Positions 37,401 to 44,641 of a DNA stretch of 47,018 nt are shown here, in pieces. The notes beneath the pieces were generated by a model that did not search any database, had not been told where the DNA came from, and saw nothing but the letters and a program-made list of their open reading frames with translations. Numbering within the stretch: the stretch's first letter is position 1; every line of letters starts with the position of its first letter. This DNA comes from Arthrobacter sp. ISL-28 (lineage in GTDB: Bacteria; Actinomycetota; Actinomycetes; Actinomycetales; Micrococcaceae). Location: the NCBI RefSeq assembly GCF_018613875.1, contig NZ_JAGGPJ010000001.1:1-47018 (forward strand). The letters run 5' to 3'. A program made the position numbers and the translations under genes.

Positions 37401-38059
37401 CCGAGGGAATGCTTGATGCGTCCGTCGCGTACGGCTATTTCCCGGTGGTCTCCGAGGGCGAACAGGTGGTGGTGCTGCACCACGGTGAGGATCACGACGG
37501 CGTCCTCGGCACGGCCGGTCTTCTCGCCCCTGATGGCGGTTCAGGCGGTCCGATCGGCACCGAGCGGCTGCGTTTCGACTTCCCGCGCCAGCGCCGGGAC
37601 CGGCACCTGTGCCTGGCCGACTTCGTGCGCTCGCGCGAATCGGGCCAGATCGACGTGCTGCCAGTCCAGCTGGTTACTGCCGGGTCGAAGATCGAAGAGG
37701 TGACTTCCGAGCTGTTCGCCGGGAACCACTACCGCGACTACTACGAGCTCAATGGCCTGGTTATGCAGCTCACTGAGGCGCTTGCGGAGTTCTGGCATGC
37801 GCGCATCCGCTCCGAGCTCGGTTTCGCGGCCGAGGAGCCGAAGGACAAGGCAGGGTACTTCAAGCTCGACTATCGCGGTGCGCGCTTCTCGCTGGGCTAC
37901 CCCGCGTGCCCTGACATGGAGGACCGCCGCAAAGTGACGGAGTTGCTGAAACCCGAGCGGATGGGCGTAGTCCTGAGCGATGAGCTGATGCTGCACCCTG
38001 AACAGTCCACCGACGCATTCGTGTTCCACCACCCGGAGGCGAAGTACTTCAAGGTGTGA
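34406..38059 (+). CDS. metH: Cobalamin-dependent methionine synthase
   Basis: 1217 aa, full length, all four modules. The homocysteine domain carries zinc ligands Cys240 (GLNCATGP), Cys306 and Cys307 (GGCCGTT), matching E. coli Cys247/310/311. The folate domain includes YLAIGERTNANGSKAFR. The cobalamin domain has DVHDIGKNLVD with axial His771 and the GMSGLLVKS loop. The C-terminal activation domain contains RHLCLADFV and SLGYPACPDMEDR, which bind AdoMet for reactivation. It makes methionine from homocysteine and 5-methyl-THF. The start has no ribosome site (see promoter). The 3' end overlaps the ECF transporter stop by 11 bases, convergent. Confidence 0.97.
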   Translation: MPRFALDIEPVPRPARSQELLDAVNHRVVIADGAMGTMLQGRDLSLEADFLGLEGCNEILNDTRPDVLADIHDAYFAVGIDAVETNTFGANWSNLSDYGIDDRIEELARKGAKIARERAEAAEKTDGRMRWVLGSMGPGTKLPSLGHTSYDYLKQTFALQAEGLIDGGADAFLIETSQDLLQTKAAVNGCKQAIVSRGVRLPIFVEVTVETTGTMLMGSEIGAALTALEPLGVDAIGLNCATGPDEMSEHLRHLSKQSSVAIACMPNAGLPVLGANGAHYPLSPTELATAHEQFVREFGLGLVGGCCGTTPEHMAAVVERLAPFRTSGTLAIGGNGSNGAARVPTEREAGIASLYHHVPFDQESAYLAIGERTNANGSKAFRQAMLEERWDDCVDIAREQVRVGAHLLDVCIDYVGRDGVTDIKEIVSRFASASTLPLVIDSTEPPVLQAGLEHIGGRPVVNSVNYEDGDGPASRFARIMPLVKEHGTAVIALTIDEQGQARTTEGKVAIASRLIDALVGEWGMRVEDIIVDALTFPIATGQEETRRDGIETIEAIRQITTKYPGIQTTLGVSNVSFGLNPAARMVLNSVFLHEAVQAGLSSGIIDAAKIVPLASLPEEQRQVALDLVWDRREYDADGNITYDPLARMLDLFAGVDSAALKDQRAAELAALPTGERLQRRIIDGEGKGLEEDLDLARSEGMTPLGIINDQLLEGMKVVGERFGAGEMQLPFVLQSAEVMKNAVALLEPHMEKSDSSGKGTMVIATVRGDVHDIGKNLVDIILTNNGYKVVNIGIKQGIAEIMAAAEEHDADVIGMSGLLVKSTVVMKENLAELQSRGLAKKWPIILGGAALTRAYVEQDLAEQFEGTVRYAKDAFEGLALMEPLVQVARGAAPDAVGLPPLKKRIHKGGAKFTVTEPEAMPGRSDVAADNAVPAPPFWGTRIVRGVALHDYAALLDERATFMGQWGLKPGRGDEGASYEELVEREGRPRLRYWLDRILAEGMLDASVAYGYFPVVSEGEQVVVLHHGEDHDGVLGTAGLLAPDGGSGGPIGTERLRFDFPRQRRDRHLCLADFVRSRESGQIDVLPVQLVTAGSKIEEVTSELFAGNHYRDYYELNGLVMQLTEALAEFWHARIRSELGFAAEEPKDKAGYFKLDYRGARFSLGYPACPDMEDRRKVTELLKPERMGVVLSDELMLHPEQSTDAFVFHHPEAKYFKV

Positions 38060-40985
38060 GTTGAAGCCGGTCCCTGGCCTGAGTGGGTTGAGCCTCTTGC
38101 CCGCCCACGCTGGAGACCGGCTTCACCCGCCGGAACGCGGCGAGAATTGCCCGCCCCACCACAGCGATTCCGATGATCGTGGTGACGGCACGCAGGGTGT
38201 CCCAGCCCGCCGTCGACGTCACGAGCGAGTAGAGCAGGAAGCTGCTGAGGTTGGTGCCAAGCGGCGCGCCGGGCTCATAGGAGATGCCGGTGCCGGCGCC
38301 TACCGCGAAGGGCCAGAACCACAGATTGGTCAGCAGACCGAACAGGTAGGACGCTACGGCGCCGTAGGCGCACAGCATCCACAGCTCCGCTCTTCCACGC
38401 ACCCGGCGGGGGAGCAGGCCGGCCCCGGCGCCCACCCACGCACAGGCGAATATCTGGAACGGAGTCCAAGGCCCGATGCCACTCCACAAGGCGCTTGAGA
38501 CGGCGATCGTGGCGGCGCCCAGGAGCAGGCCGAAACGGGCACCGAAGGCCCGGCCGGCCAGGATCAGCAGGATAAAGACCGCCTCCACGCCCCCGACGCC
38601 GGTGCTGGCCACCCGCACTGCCGAGCCAACGGCGGCCAGGACGCCGAGCAACGCTACCGTGTGTGCGGAGCGGACCGAGCCGTCGACGGACACGACGACG
38701 GCAACGACGGCGAGCGGCGCAATAGCCAACGCCGCGTAGGGGAGGGCCGCGGCGGCATCCTCCGGGAGGGCAGCGGCGAGCAACGGCCAGCAAAATGCCG
38801 CGAGGGCCAGAAGATTAGCAGCTGAAAGAACTGCCAGCTCAATGCCCCGCGGCATCCGGATGCGGCGCTGTCTTCCCGCGCCCTGCGGATCTGTTGGTTC
38901 ACCGATCACTGTTGGTCTTGGTCCGGCACCTGCTCGCCGGGGAGACGGAAGTGCCAATTCGGGCGCATTGGCAGCAACGGAAGAGGGCGCGACGCCGTCA
39001 CGCATCGGGAGAATTCGGGCGCCGAGGCCGTGGGCAAAGTCGAGGTCGTGTGTGGCGATCAGGACTGCCGCACCGGCGTCCGCTGCGGCCCGCAGCGCCC
39101 CCGAGACTGCTGCACGCGCCGCAGGATCAAGTCCGCGGGTCGGCTCATCGATCAGCAGTACCTGTGGGTCGTCCATGCTCTGAAGCGCGATGGCAAGGAT
39201 TCTGCGCTCTCCTGCAGAGAGGTCCCGGGGATGTTCGTGCCCAATGGGAATCCGAGCGTCTCCCCGCAAACGGGCCAGGCGTGACGCTGCAGGCATTGGG
39301 GCAAGCTGGTCACCGCCCGGGCTATATCGATGTGAGCGGCACCGGTCTGAGTGACGCCGGCCCGCTTGATGCCGCCCGGCTTGACGCACAGCGCGCGCCT
39401 GGCGCCGGTCGGCCGCTCGGAGCTCTCCTGCGACCGTATCCCTCGTGAAGAGGTCATCCGACGCGTCCGGGACGAGGGCGACGCGGCCGCCGTCGACCGT
39501 GCTTTCACTGCCAGTGCCTTCAGCGCCAGTACCTTCACCAAGGGCGAGCGCCACCAGGAGGGACGACTTTCCGGCCCCGTTCGGCCCCACCAGGGCGACA
39601 ACTTCACCGCGGTACAGGGTCAGGGATGCGCTGCGCACGAGCGGCGTGCCCTTGCGGTGCACCGCGAGCTTTGTTGCCGTCAGCACTGGCACTGGCACTG
39701 GCACTGGCACTGGCACGAGCTCCGCTGGCTCTGCCGGCGTCGGAAGCGCAGTAGCACGGTGCGCAGGTGCGGATGGCGCGGCACCCGGTGCCAGGGCGCC
39801 GTCGTCGATGGTCCACCACGAGTCAGCAACCGGTACGAGCGGCTCCGCCCGGTGCTCCGCCACAATGACGCAGACGCCGGCGTCGTGGGCGAGGGCGTCG
39901 AGCACGGCGATGACGTGGCGGCGTGCTGCGGTGTCGAGGTCGGCCAGGGGCTCATCAACCAGGAGCAGGACCGGATGGTCCACCACCGCTGCGGCGATGG
40001 CTACGAGCGTTGCCTCACCAGCCGAGAGGGTGCTGACGTTCCGGTCCAGCAGCGCCGACACCCCGATACTCTCCGCGACCTCCAGCACCCGGGCCTTGGC
40101 GGTCCCGGATGCCATGCCGTGCAGCTCAAGGGCGAGGGAGATTTCATCCCGGACCCGTGTGGTGGCGAATGCTGCGCGCGGATTCTGCAATACCACGCCG
40201 ATGAGGCGGGCGGTTTCGCGCGGTGGCGCGGTGGCACGGTCTGTTCCGGCGACGCGGACGGTGCCGGAAATTTCTCCACCGTCAACGTGTGAGAGGAGGC
40301 CGGCGATACCCCGCAGGATGGTGGACTTGCCGGAGCCCGTCGGCCCGGTAATGACCGTAATGGACCCGCTCGACGGCGTGAAGCTTGCGAGGCGCACCTG
40401 CGCGTCACCAATGCGGAATTGTGCGTCCCGGATGAGGACCGGTGCTTGGATACCTTGGCCAGGTTGGTGTGCTGCCCGGCTTCCGAAGCCGCGCAGTTCC
40501 AGGGCCGCGGCAACCCGGCCTGCATGCTCCAGGGTGCGCTCGAGCACGGGAATAAGGGCGCGGGGACCGAAGCGTTCGCCCCGCAATCGAAAAGCCAGGC
40601 GTACGGAGGTCACGGCGTCGGCAAGCGCAGGGAGCGCCGCCCAAGCCACCACAAGTGTCCTGGCAATGCCCTGCACGGGGCCGCGGCGGGCTAGGTGCAC
40701 GAAGCCACGGGCCACGTCCACCCAGGCGTTGAGGACACCGAAACCGAGGATGATCCCGGCAATCGGCAGGGCGGACAGGACCGCCACCCACAGACCAGAT
40801 GCCGTTACGGGACCCAGGAGGACGACATGGGCGTACGGGGCAGGCAGCGGCACCGGCGCCAGGTTGAGTAGAACCGGCTCACCAATGCCCGCTCCGTTGA
40901 AAAGGATGCGGTAGATGACCCGCGCCGCGATGAAGACGACGGCGAGAGCCGCCGCTGCACGTAACGGCGCGGGTCGAAAGGTCAT
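38049..40985 (-). CDS. Single-chain ECF transporter: EcfT-EcfA-EcfA'-EcfS fusion
   Basis: 978 aa carrying all energy-coupling-factor modules. EcfT-like: transmembrane segments and the Arg-Gly coupling motif AALELRGFG, about residues 10-175. First ATPase: Walker A GPTGSGKST at 214, signature LSAGEATLVAI, Walker B LLLVDEPLADLD. A VPVPVPVPV linker. Second ATPase: GPNGAGKSS, LSAGERRILAI, LLIDEPTRGLD. The last 200 or so residues are five to six hydrophobic helices including IGPWTPFQIFACAWVGAGAG, typical of substrate-binding EcfS subunits. The stretch after the second Walker A (RRQARAVRQAGRHQAGRR) is unusually basic. ATGA overlap couples it to the DUF4430-like gene. The substrate is unproven; cobalamin is my preferred guess from context. 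Confidence 0.9.
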   Translation of the reverse strand: MTFRPAPLRAAAALAVVFIAARVIYRILFNGAGIGEPVLLNLAPVPLPAPYAHVVLLGPVTASGLWVAVLSALPIAGIILGFGVLNAWVDVARGFVHLARRGPVQGIARTLVVAWAALPALADAVTSVRLAFRLRGERFGPRALIPVLERTLEHAGRVAAALELRGFGSRAAHQPGQGIQAPVLIRDAQFRIGDAQVRLASFTPSSGSITVITGPTGSGKSTILRGIAGLLSHVDGGEISGTVRVAGTDRATAPPRETARLIGVVLQNPRAAFATTRVRDEISLALELHGMASGTAKARVLEVAESIGVSALLDRNVSTLSAGEATLVAIAAAVVDHPVLLLVDEPLADLDTAARRHVIAVLDALAHDAGVCVIVAEHRAEPLVPVADSWWTIDDGALAPGAAPSAPAHRATALPTPAEPAELVPVPVPVPVPVLTATKLAVHRKGTPLVRSASLTLYRGEVVALVGPNGAGKSSLLVALALGEGTGAEGTGSESTVDGGRVALVPDASDDLFTRDTVAGELRAADRRQARAVRQAGRHQAGRRHSDRCRSHRYSPGGDQLAPMPAASRLARLRGDARIPIGHEHPRDLSAGERRILAIALQSMDDPQVLLIDEPTRGLDPAARAAVSGALRAAADAGAAVLIATHDLDFAHGLGARILPMRDGVAPSSVAANAPELALPSPRRAGAGPRPTVIGEPTDPQGAGRQRRIRMPRGIELAVLSAANLLALAAFCWPLLAAALPEDAAAALPYAALAIAPLAVVAVVVSVDGSVRSAHTVALLGVLAAVGSAVRVASTGVGGVEAVFILLILAGRAFGARFGLLLGAATIAVSSALWSGIGPWTPFQIFACAWVGAGAGLLPRRVRGRAELWMLCAYGAVASYLFGLLTNLWFWPFAVGAGTGISYEPGAPLGTNLSSFLLYSLVTSTAGWDTLRAVTTIIGIAVVGRAILAAFRRVKPVSSVGGQEAQPTQARDRLQLTP
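39685..39714 (+). repeat. Hexanucleotide microsatellite (ACTGGC)x5
   Basis: Five exact units inside the ECF gene encode the repeated Val-Pro linker between its two ATPase domains. Changes in copy number would keep the frame but alter linker length. Confidence 0.9.
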
Positions 40986-41539
40986 GCCGTGGGGGCGGCC
41001 GGTTCGCCGTCGACCGTGAAGAGCAGTTCCAGGCTCTCTCCGGGGTTCACCTTCAGGGTGGCGAGGCCCTCCTGAGCGTATGCCCAGTCACCGGAGGCCG
41101 GCTTAACCCAAAGAGCCCAGTAGGCAAAGGCCGCGGGCGTATTTTTGCATTCTTCCCGGTACGTGCCGCCCTTGTGGGCGATGTCGAAATCTGCGGCAGG
41201 CACACCATTTACACGGCACACCAGTTCCTTGGGATATGCGGCAGTGCCCTCGGTCTTAACGTTTGCCTCGTCGAGCACCTTGGAAGCGGGAGTCGGCGCG
41301 TCCACGGGAACGCAAACGGACTTATCAGCGGCAGCCTGCTTCAGGGCGCCCGAGTCGACGATGACCTTCACACCGGCGCAGGGTTCGGAGGCGGCGCTGG
41401 ATGAAGCGGTTGCCGGGGAAGCCGGTGCAGAGGTAGTTGGCTGGGTGGCGGCCGGCGTGGAACAGGCGGCGAGAGCAAGCAGGAGACCTGCGGCGGCGAG
41501 GGAGCTCGCGGCGGCGGTACGGATCTTAGTGAACGTCAC
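40982..41539 (-). CDS. Secreted lipoprotein, DUF4430-like
   Basis: 185 aa. Lipoprotein signal peptide with lipobox LAACS, Cys26 as lipid site, then a Ser/Ala/Thr-rich linker. The C-terminal domain (YWALWVKPASGDWAYAQEGLATLKVNPGESLELLFT) resembles DUF4430, the domain family related to the C-terminal part of transcobalamin and intrinsic factor. Several Cys (39 or so residues apart) may form disulfides outside the cell. It is coupled to the ECF gene by a 4-base overlap, so it is probably a surface substrate-capture partner of that transporter. Confidence 0.72.
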   Translation of the reverse strand: MTFTKIRTAAASSLAAAGLLLALAACSTPAATQPTTSAPASPATASSSAASEPCAGVKVIVDSGALKQAAADKSVCVPVDAPTPASKVLDEANVKTEGTAAYPKELVCRVNGVPAADFDIAHKGGTYREECKNTPAAFAYWALWVKPASGDWAYAQEGLATLKVNPGESLELLFTVDGEPAAPTA

Positions 41540-41920
41540 GTGTTAAGGGTAGGACGTTGCTTGCCCGGATCCGGATGCCTCGCGTTGTATGACGTTAGGC
41601 CTGTTATCGCGCGTGTGCCTTAATTCCAGTGGCCGAGCTGGCCAGCGGACCGAAGGAACTCTTCTGGGTCACTGGGCCCGCAAGACCGCTAGCGAGACGA
41701 CGACGGCGGGAGGCACCCGCCGTCGTCCGTTCCCCGCCGCGGCGGCTCACCAGAACTTATCCAGCCACCTCCGCCGGGCACCACGCTGCAGTCCGCCGTC
41801 GTACCCGCGAGCTGTACTGCCCAACCATCGCTGTCGTCCGTCGATGCCTCGCGCCCCGCCGTCGTCCTGCCCTCACGGTCGTCCGTTGTGGTGGCTGCGT
41901 AACTGCGCCACCATGAGCGT
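41540..41920. other. Intergenic region with decayed hairpin copies
   Basis: 381 bases with no supported gene. A perfect 12-bp GACGACGGCGGG hairpin (41699-41710 with 41716-41727) is followed by several single half-copies (CCGCCGTCGT at about 41792, CCGCCGTCGTCC at about 41857). I looked on the minus strand for a cobalamin riboswitch before the lipoprotein gene and found only a lone GCCACTGG, not a full element. Confidence 0.55.
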
Positions 41921-42562
41921 ATGGATGCTGAAACACCTAAGGCGGAGGAGCTGAACCTTCCCCAGGCTTTCCTCCTTCTGGCAACGAACGACACGGACGG
42001 CGAACCTTCAGTGCCGGCTTACGTACTCAGGACCACTTTGGCAGGGGCAATATTGGCCGAGCTGGACCTGATCGGTGCAATCGAGCTGCAGGGGAAGCAT
42101 GTCAGGGCCACCGAGGCCGCCCCGCAAACCGACTTCCAGCATGAACTGGAGCTCATCCGTCACAAATCACGACCCCACACTCCCAAGCGGTGGGTCTCCA
42201 TGCTGGAGGGCCGCGCCGCAGTGCAGCGTGTCTACGAGGGGATGGCAGCACTGGGCATCGTGGATCAGGTCGGCGAGAAGCACCTCGGCCTGTTCCGGAC
42301 CGTGCGCTACCCGGAGAAGGACCATGGTCCCGAAGCGTCGATCCTGAAAAAGGTCCAAGCGGCACTTAAAGGCGGTGGACCCAGCGATTCCCGAATGACT
42401 GCACTTATCGCCCTGCTTGAGGCCGCCGAACTGCTGGGCAAGCTCTTCCCTGCAGCGGACCGAAACCGGGCAATAAAGCTGGCGAAGGACTATTGGCCCT
42501 CCCATGCGGTACTGGACGAACTCCGCATGATCAGACTGGCCGAGGAAGAGGCCGCAATGTAG
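41921..42562 (+). CDS. GOLPH3/VPS74-family (GPP34) protein
   Basis: 213 aa, all-helical GPP34 fold. The N-terminal LPQAFLLLATNDTDGEPSVPAYVLRTTLAGAILAELDLIGAIEL is the standard family opening. LLEAAELLGKLFPAADR is near the end. Eukaryotic members bind PI4P and retain Golgi enzymes. Bacterial ones are common in actinobacteria; their role is unknown. The gene stands alone; the start is the first ATG of the frame and has no strong ribosome site (GAGCGT). Confidence 0.85.
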   Translation: MDAETPKAEELNLPQAFLLLATNDTDGEPSVPAYVLRTTLAGAILAELDLIGAIELQGKHVRATEAAPQTDFQHELELIRHKSRPHTPKRWVSMLEGRAAVQRVYEGMAALGIVDQVGEKHLGLFRTVRYPEKDHGPEASILKKVQAALKGGGPSDSRMTALIALLEAAELLGKLFPAADRNRAIKLAKDYWPSHAVLDELRMIRLAEEEAAM

Positions 42563-42638
42563 ACCGGGACGAAGCCGCACAGACCCCGTTCCTTGGAGGC
42601 GTCCGGCGTTAGGACGCCCGCGACTTTCCCCGCAGTGC

Positions 42639-43031
42639 TCACCCGCCGGCGGGTTGGAACAGCTCGACGACGTTGCCGGCCGGATCTTCCAGCAGGATCT
42701 GCTGACCGCCCGGACCGGTGACAATGTCGTTTCGGAACGTCAGGCCCGCGGCACGGAGCCGGTCCACTTCGGCCGCAATGTCGCTCACGATGAGGTGGAT
42801 CCGGTTCCAACCTCCCGGTGCCGGCACCGTGCCGTCCGGCATTGGCCGGCCCGCAGAGCTGCTGGGACCGCTCAGCAAAAGCCGAAGCCGGCCGCGGGCG
42901 ACGTCGGCGAACGCCGGCGCGGCGCTCATCCTGAGGGTAAATCCGAGATGCCTTGTGTAGAAGTCGACCGCCGCTTCGACGTCGTCCACCATGTATCGGA
43001 CACTTACCATGTCCTCAAGGTCGTTGGGCAT
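42639..43031 (-). CDS. VOC (glyoxalase-like) family protein
   Basis: 130 aa with two beta-alpha-beta-beta-beta modules: SVRYMVDDVEAAVDFYTRHLGFTL and HLIVSDIAAEVDRLRAAGLTF, ending DPAGNVVELFQP, the usual Glu-containing end strand. Candidate metal ligands are His78 or so and Glu124 or so. It may be a lyase, dioxygenase or resistance protein; substrate unknown. The ATG has a GGAGAGGAG ribosome site. It is divergent from the hydrolase gene, sharing a 184-base promoter region. Confidence 0.85.
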   Translation of the reverse strand: MPNDLEDMVSVRYMVDDVEAAVDFYTRHLGFTLRMSAAPAFADVARGRLRLLLSGPSSSAGRPMPDGTVPAPGGWNRIHLIVSDIAAEVDRLRAAGLTFRNDIVTGPGGQQILLEDPAGNVVELFQPAGG

Positions 43032-43069
43032 TTCTAGCTCCTCTCCGAATTCAGTTGGGAATATTCAAT

Positions 43070-43121
43070 TGCCTAAAGCCGGAACTGGATAGATCTGAAC
43101 TCAATTTGATTGCTTTAGGCA
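43070..43121. promoter_or_regulatory. Spaced inverted repeat in a divergent promoter region
   Basis: TGCCTAAAGC (43070-43079) and its exact complement GCTTTAGGCA (43112-43121) lie 32 bases apart, about five helical turns from start to end. The sequence between is AT-rich. They could be two operator halves for a regulator of the VOC and hydrolase genes. Confidence 0.45.
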
Positions 43122-43215
43122 CCGTGGAGCTGCCTCAGAACGTCGCCTTCTGCGACGAAAGGTCCGCCAAGACCTGGGCTCTTCTCGTCTGGAATGACCG
43201 GGGTTAGGATGCCGT

Positions 43216-44001
43216 GTGACTTTCACCCACGGCTACGCGGACAACAACGGCCTTCGTATGTATTACGAGGTCCACGGCCGGGAGGTGCCCGGCCAACCGC
43301 CGCTGCTCCTCATTCCGGGCGGCGGCTCCACCATCGATACGAACTTCGCCGAACTCATCCCGCTGCTGGCTGAACAGCGCCAGGTGATTGCCGTTGAAGA
43401 GGAGGGCCACGGTCGCACGCAGCCGACCAGCCGCCCCCTCACTGCCGAGAACTCGGCCGGCGACATCCTCGCTGTCTTGGACCAGCTCGACGTGAAAACT
43501 GTGGATGTGTTGGGATTCAGCGCCGGTGGCCACACCGCCGTCGCGCTGGCACTCGGGAATCCCGCCGTGGTGCGGTCCCTCATTATTGCCTCCACTTTTG
43601 TGAGCCGCGATGCCGTGCCGGACGAGTTCTGGGCCAGCATGGCGAGGGCCACCGTGGACGACATGCCGGACACCTACAAGGACGCCGACCGCCTTCTCAA
43701 CCCTGAACCCGGCCACCTGGAGAGGCTCTTCGAGCTGGACAGACAGCGCATCCTGGACTTCCCCGGATGGTCCGACAAAGAGCTGGGCACCATCACAGCA
43801 TCAACACTTGTGGTGAGCGGTGACCGCGAGATTGTCACCCCTGATTATGCCGCTCGAATGGCCGGCCTCATCCCGGGTGCCCGCCTGCTGATCGTCCCCG
43901 GCGGGCATGGCGATTACCTTGGCGAGGAAGCCGCCAGCGGCGGGGATCTGCGGATGATGCACGCCACGGTCCCGTTCCTGCTGCGGGTCCTCGGGGAGTA
44001 G
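43216..44001 (+). CDS. Alpha/beta hydrolase
   Basis: 261 aa. Nucleophile elbow GFSAGGHT (Ser about 98), oxyanion region LLLIPGGGST, acid in VVSGDREIVTPD and His in VPGGHGDYL complete the triad. Substrate unknown; of the fold seen in esterases, dehalogenases and C-C hydrolases. The start is a GTG preceded by TTAGGATGCC. Divergent from the VOC gene. Confidence 0.88.
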   Translation: MTFTHGYADNNGLRMYYEVHGREVPGQPPLLLIPGGGSTIDTNFAELIPLLAEQRQVIAVEEEGHGRTQPTSRPLTAENSAGDILAVLDQLDVKTVDVLGFSAGGHTAVALALGNPAVVRSLIIASTFVSRDAVPDEFWASMARATVDDMPDTYKDADRLLNPEPGHLERLFELDRQRILDFPGWSDKELGTITASTLVVSGDREIVTPDYAARMAGLIPGARLLIVPGGHGDYLGEEAASGGDLRMMHATVPFLLRVLGE

Positions 44002-44521
44002 ATCTGGGCAGCAGGGCAGCTGACTAGAGCAGCATGGCTACTGACGAATAGGGCCGCGGCCTCCGGCCGCTTCCGCCTGGTTGCTGGGGAATGCGGGCTA
44101 CTCCTCTTTGGTGCTGGGGAACACGGGCTTGTCCTCCTAACATTTAAGGTGCAAAAGTGTGGGCCGGAAACGGCGGAGAACAACCTGGATTAGTGCGCTG
44201 GCCGTGTTGGGCGCATGGCTCCCAGCAGTCATAGGAGTCATACCGGTGATTCAGGTGGCCCGCACTCTTGTGTGGCTTCAACTGCAGCTTTGAATGCAAC
44301 GGGGGCAGCCGGTCGCTGCTGTAGGGGAGCGGCACGCTAGGCAGGCCGACGACGGTGGGAGGCGTCGCCGTCGTCGACTTCCCCTTCAGTTTCGGCTCCT
44401 GTTTAAGCGGTACGGGCGTCTCGTAGAACGTCACAGCATCTAGCCAAAAGTGGCACTCCGTCCTCGCTGCGGGGGCGATCCCTGACTGAACGCTGGGCAC
44501 CATACTGCCTACTGGAACGGT
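44002..44521. other. Intergenic region with one family hairpin
   Basis: About 520 bases without a convincing gene; a minus-strand frame at 44144-44503 runs through a hairpin and has no ribosome site. A CGACGACGG / CCGTCGTCG stem (44347-44355 with 44368-44376) belongs to the hairpin family described elsewhere. A short imperfect direct repeat (GGTTGCTGGGGAA, then GGTGCTGGGGAA) lies at about 44079-44121. Confidence 0.45.
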
Positions 44522-44641
44522 GGAACTGAGGGGAGTCGGAACTACGGCGGGTTGGAGCTGCGGCGGGTTGGAACCGAGGGGAGTCGGAATTACGGCGGGT
44601 TGGAACCGAGGCGAGGCGGAACTACGGCGAGCCGGAACTTA
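44522..44641 (+). repeat. 16-bp minisatellite at the 3' end of the HNH gene
   Basis: Seven 16-base units plus half of an eighth, each opening GGA(A/G)(C/T), alternate between a GAGGGGAGTC-type and a TACGGCGGGTT-type end. Larger 32-base pairs repeat (44522-44553, 44570-44601, 44602-44633). The array ends at the stop codon of the HNH gene, overlapping it by three bases. Confidence 0.85.

Noticed and set aside
39180..39480. Possible frameshift pair in the ECF gene where the second ATPase domain becomes very basic
   Set aside because: The frame stays open and the motifs on both sides are in register, so I keep one gene; resequencing or alignment to orthologs could show compensating indels.
41540..41700. 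Cobalamin riboswitch before the DUF4430-like/ECF operon
   Set aside because: Only a lone GCCACTGG is visible on the minus strand; the B12 box and paired core elements were not found by eye. A covariance-model search would settle it.
44144..44503. 119-codon minus-strand frame downstream of the HNH gene
   Set aside because: No ribosome site, passes through a hairpin of the intergenic family, and composition is unlike the neighbours.
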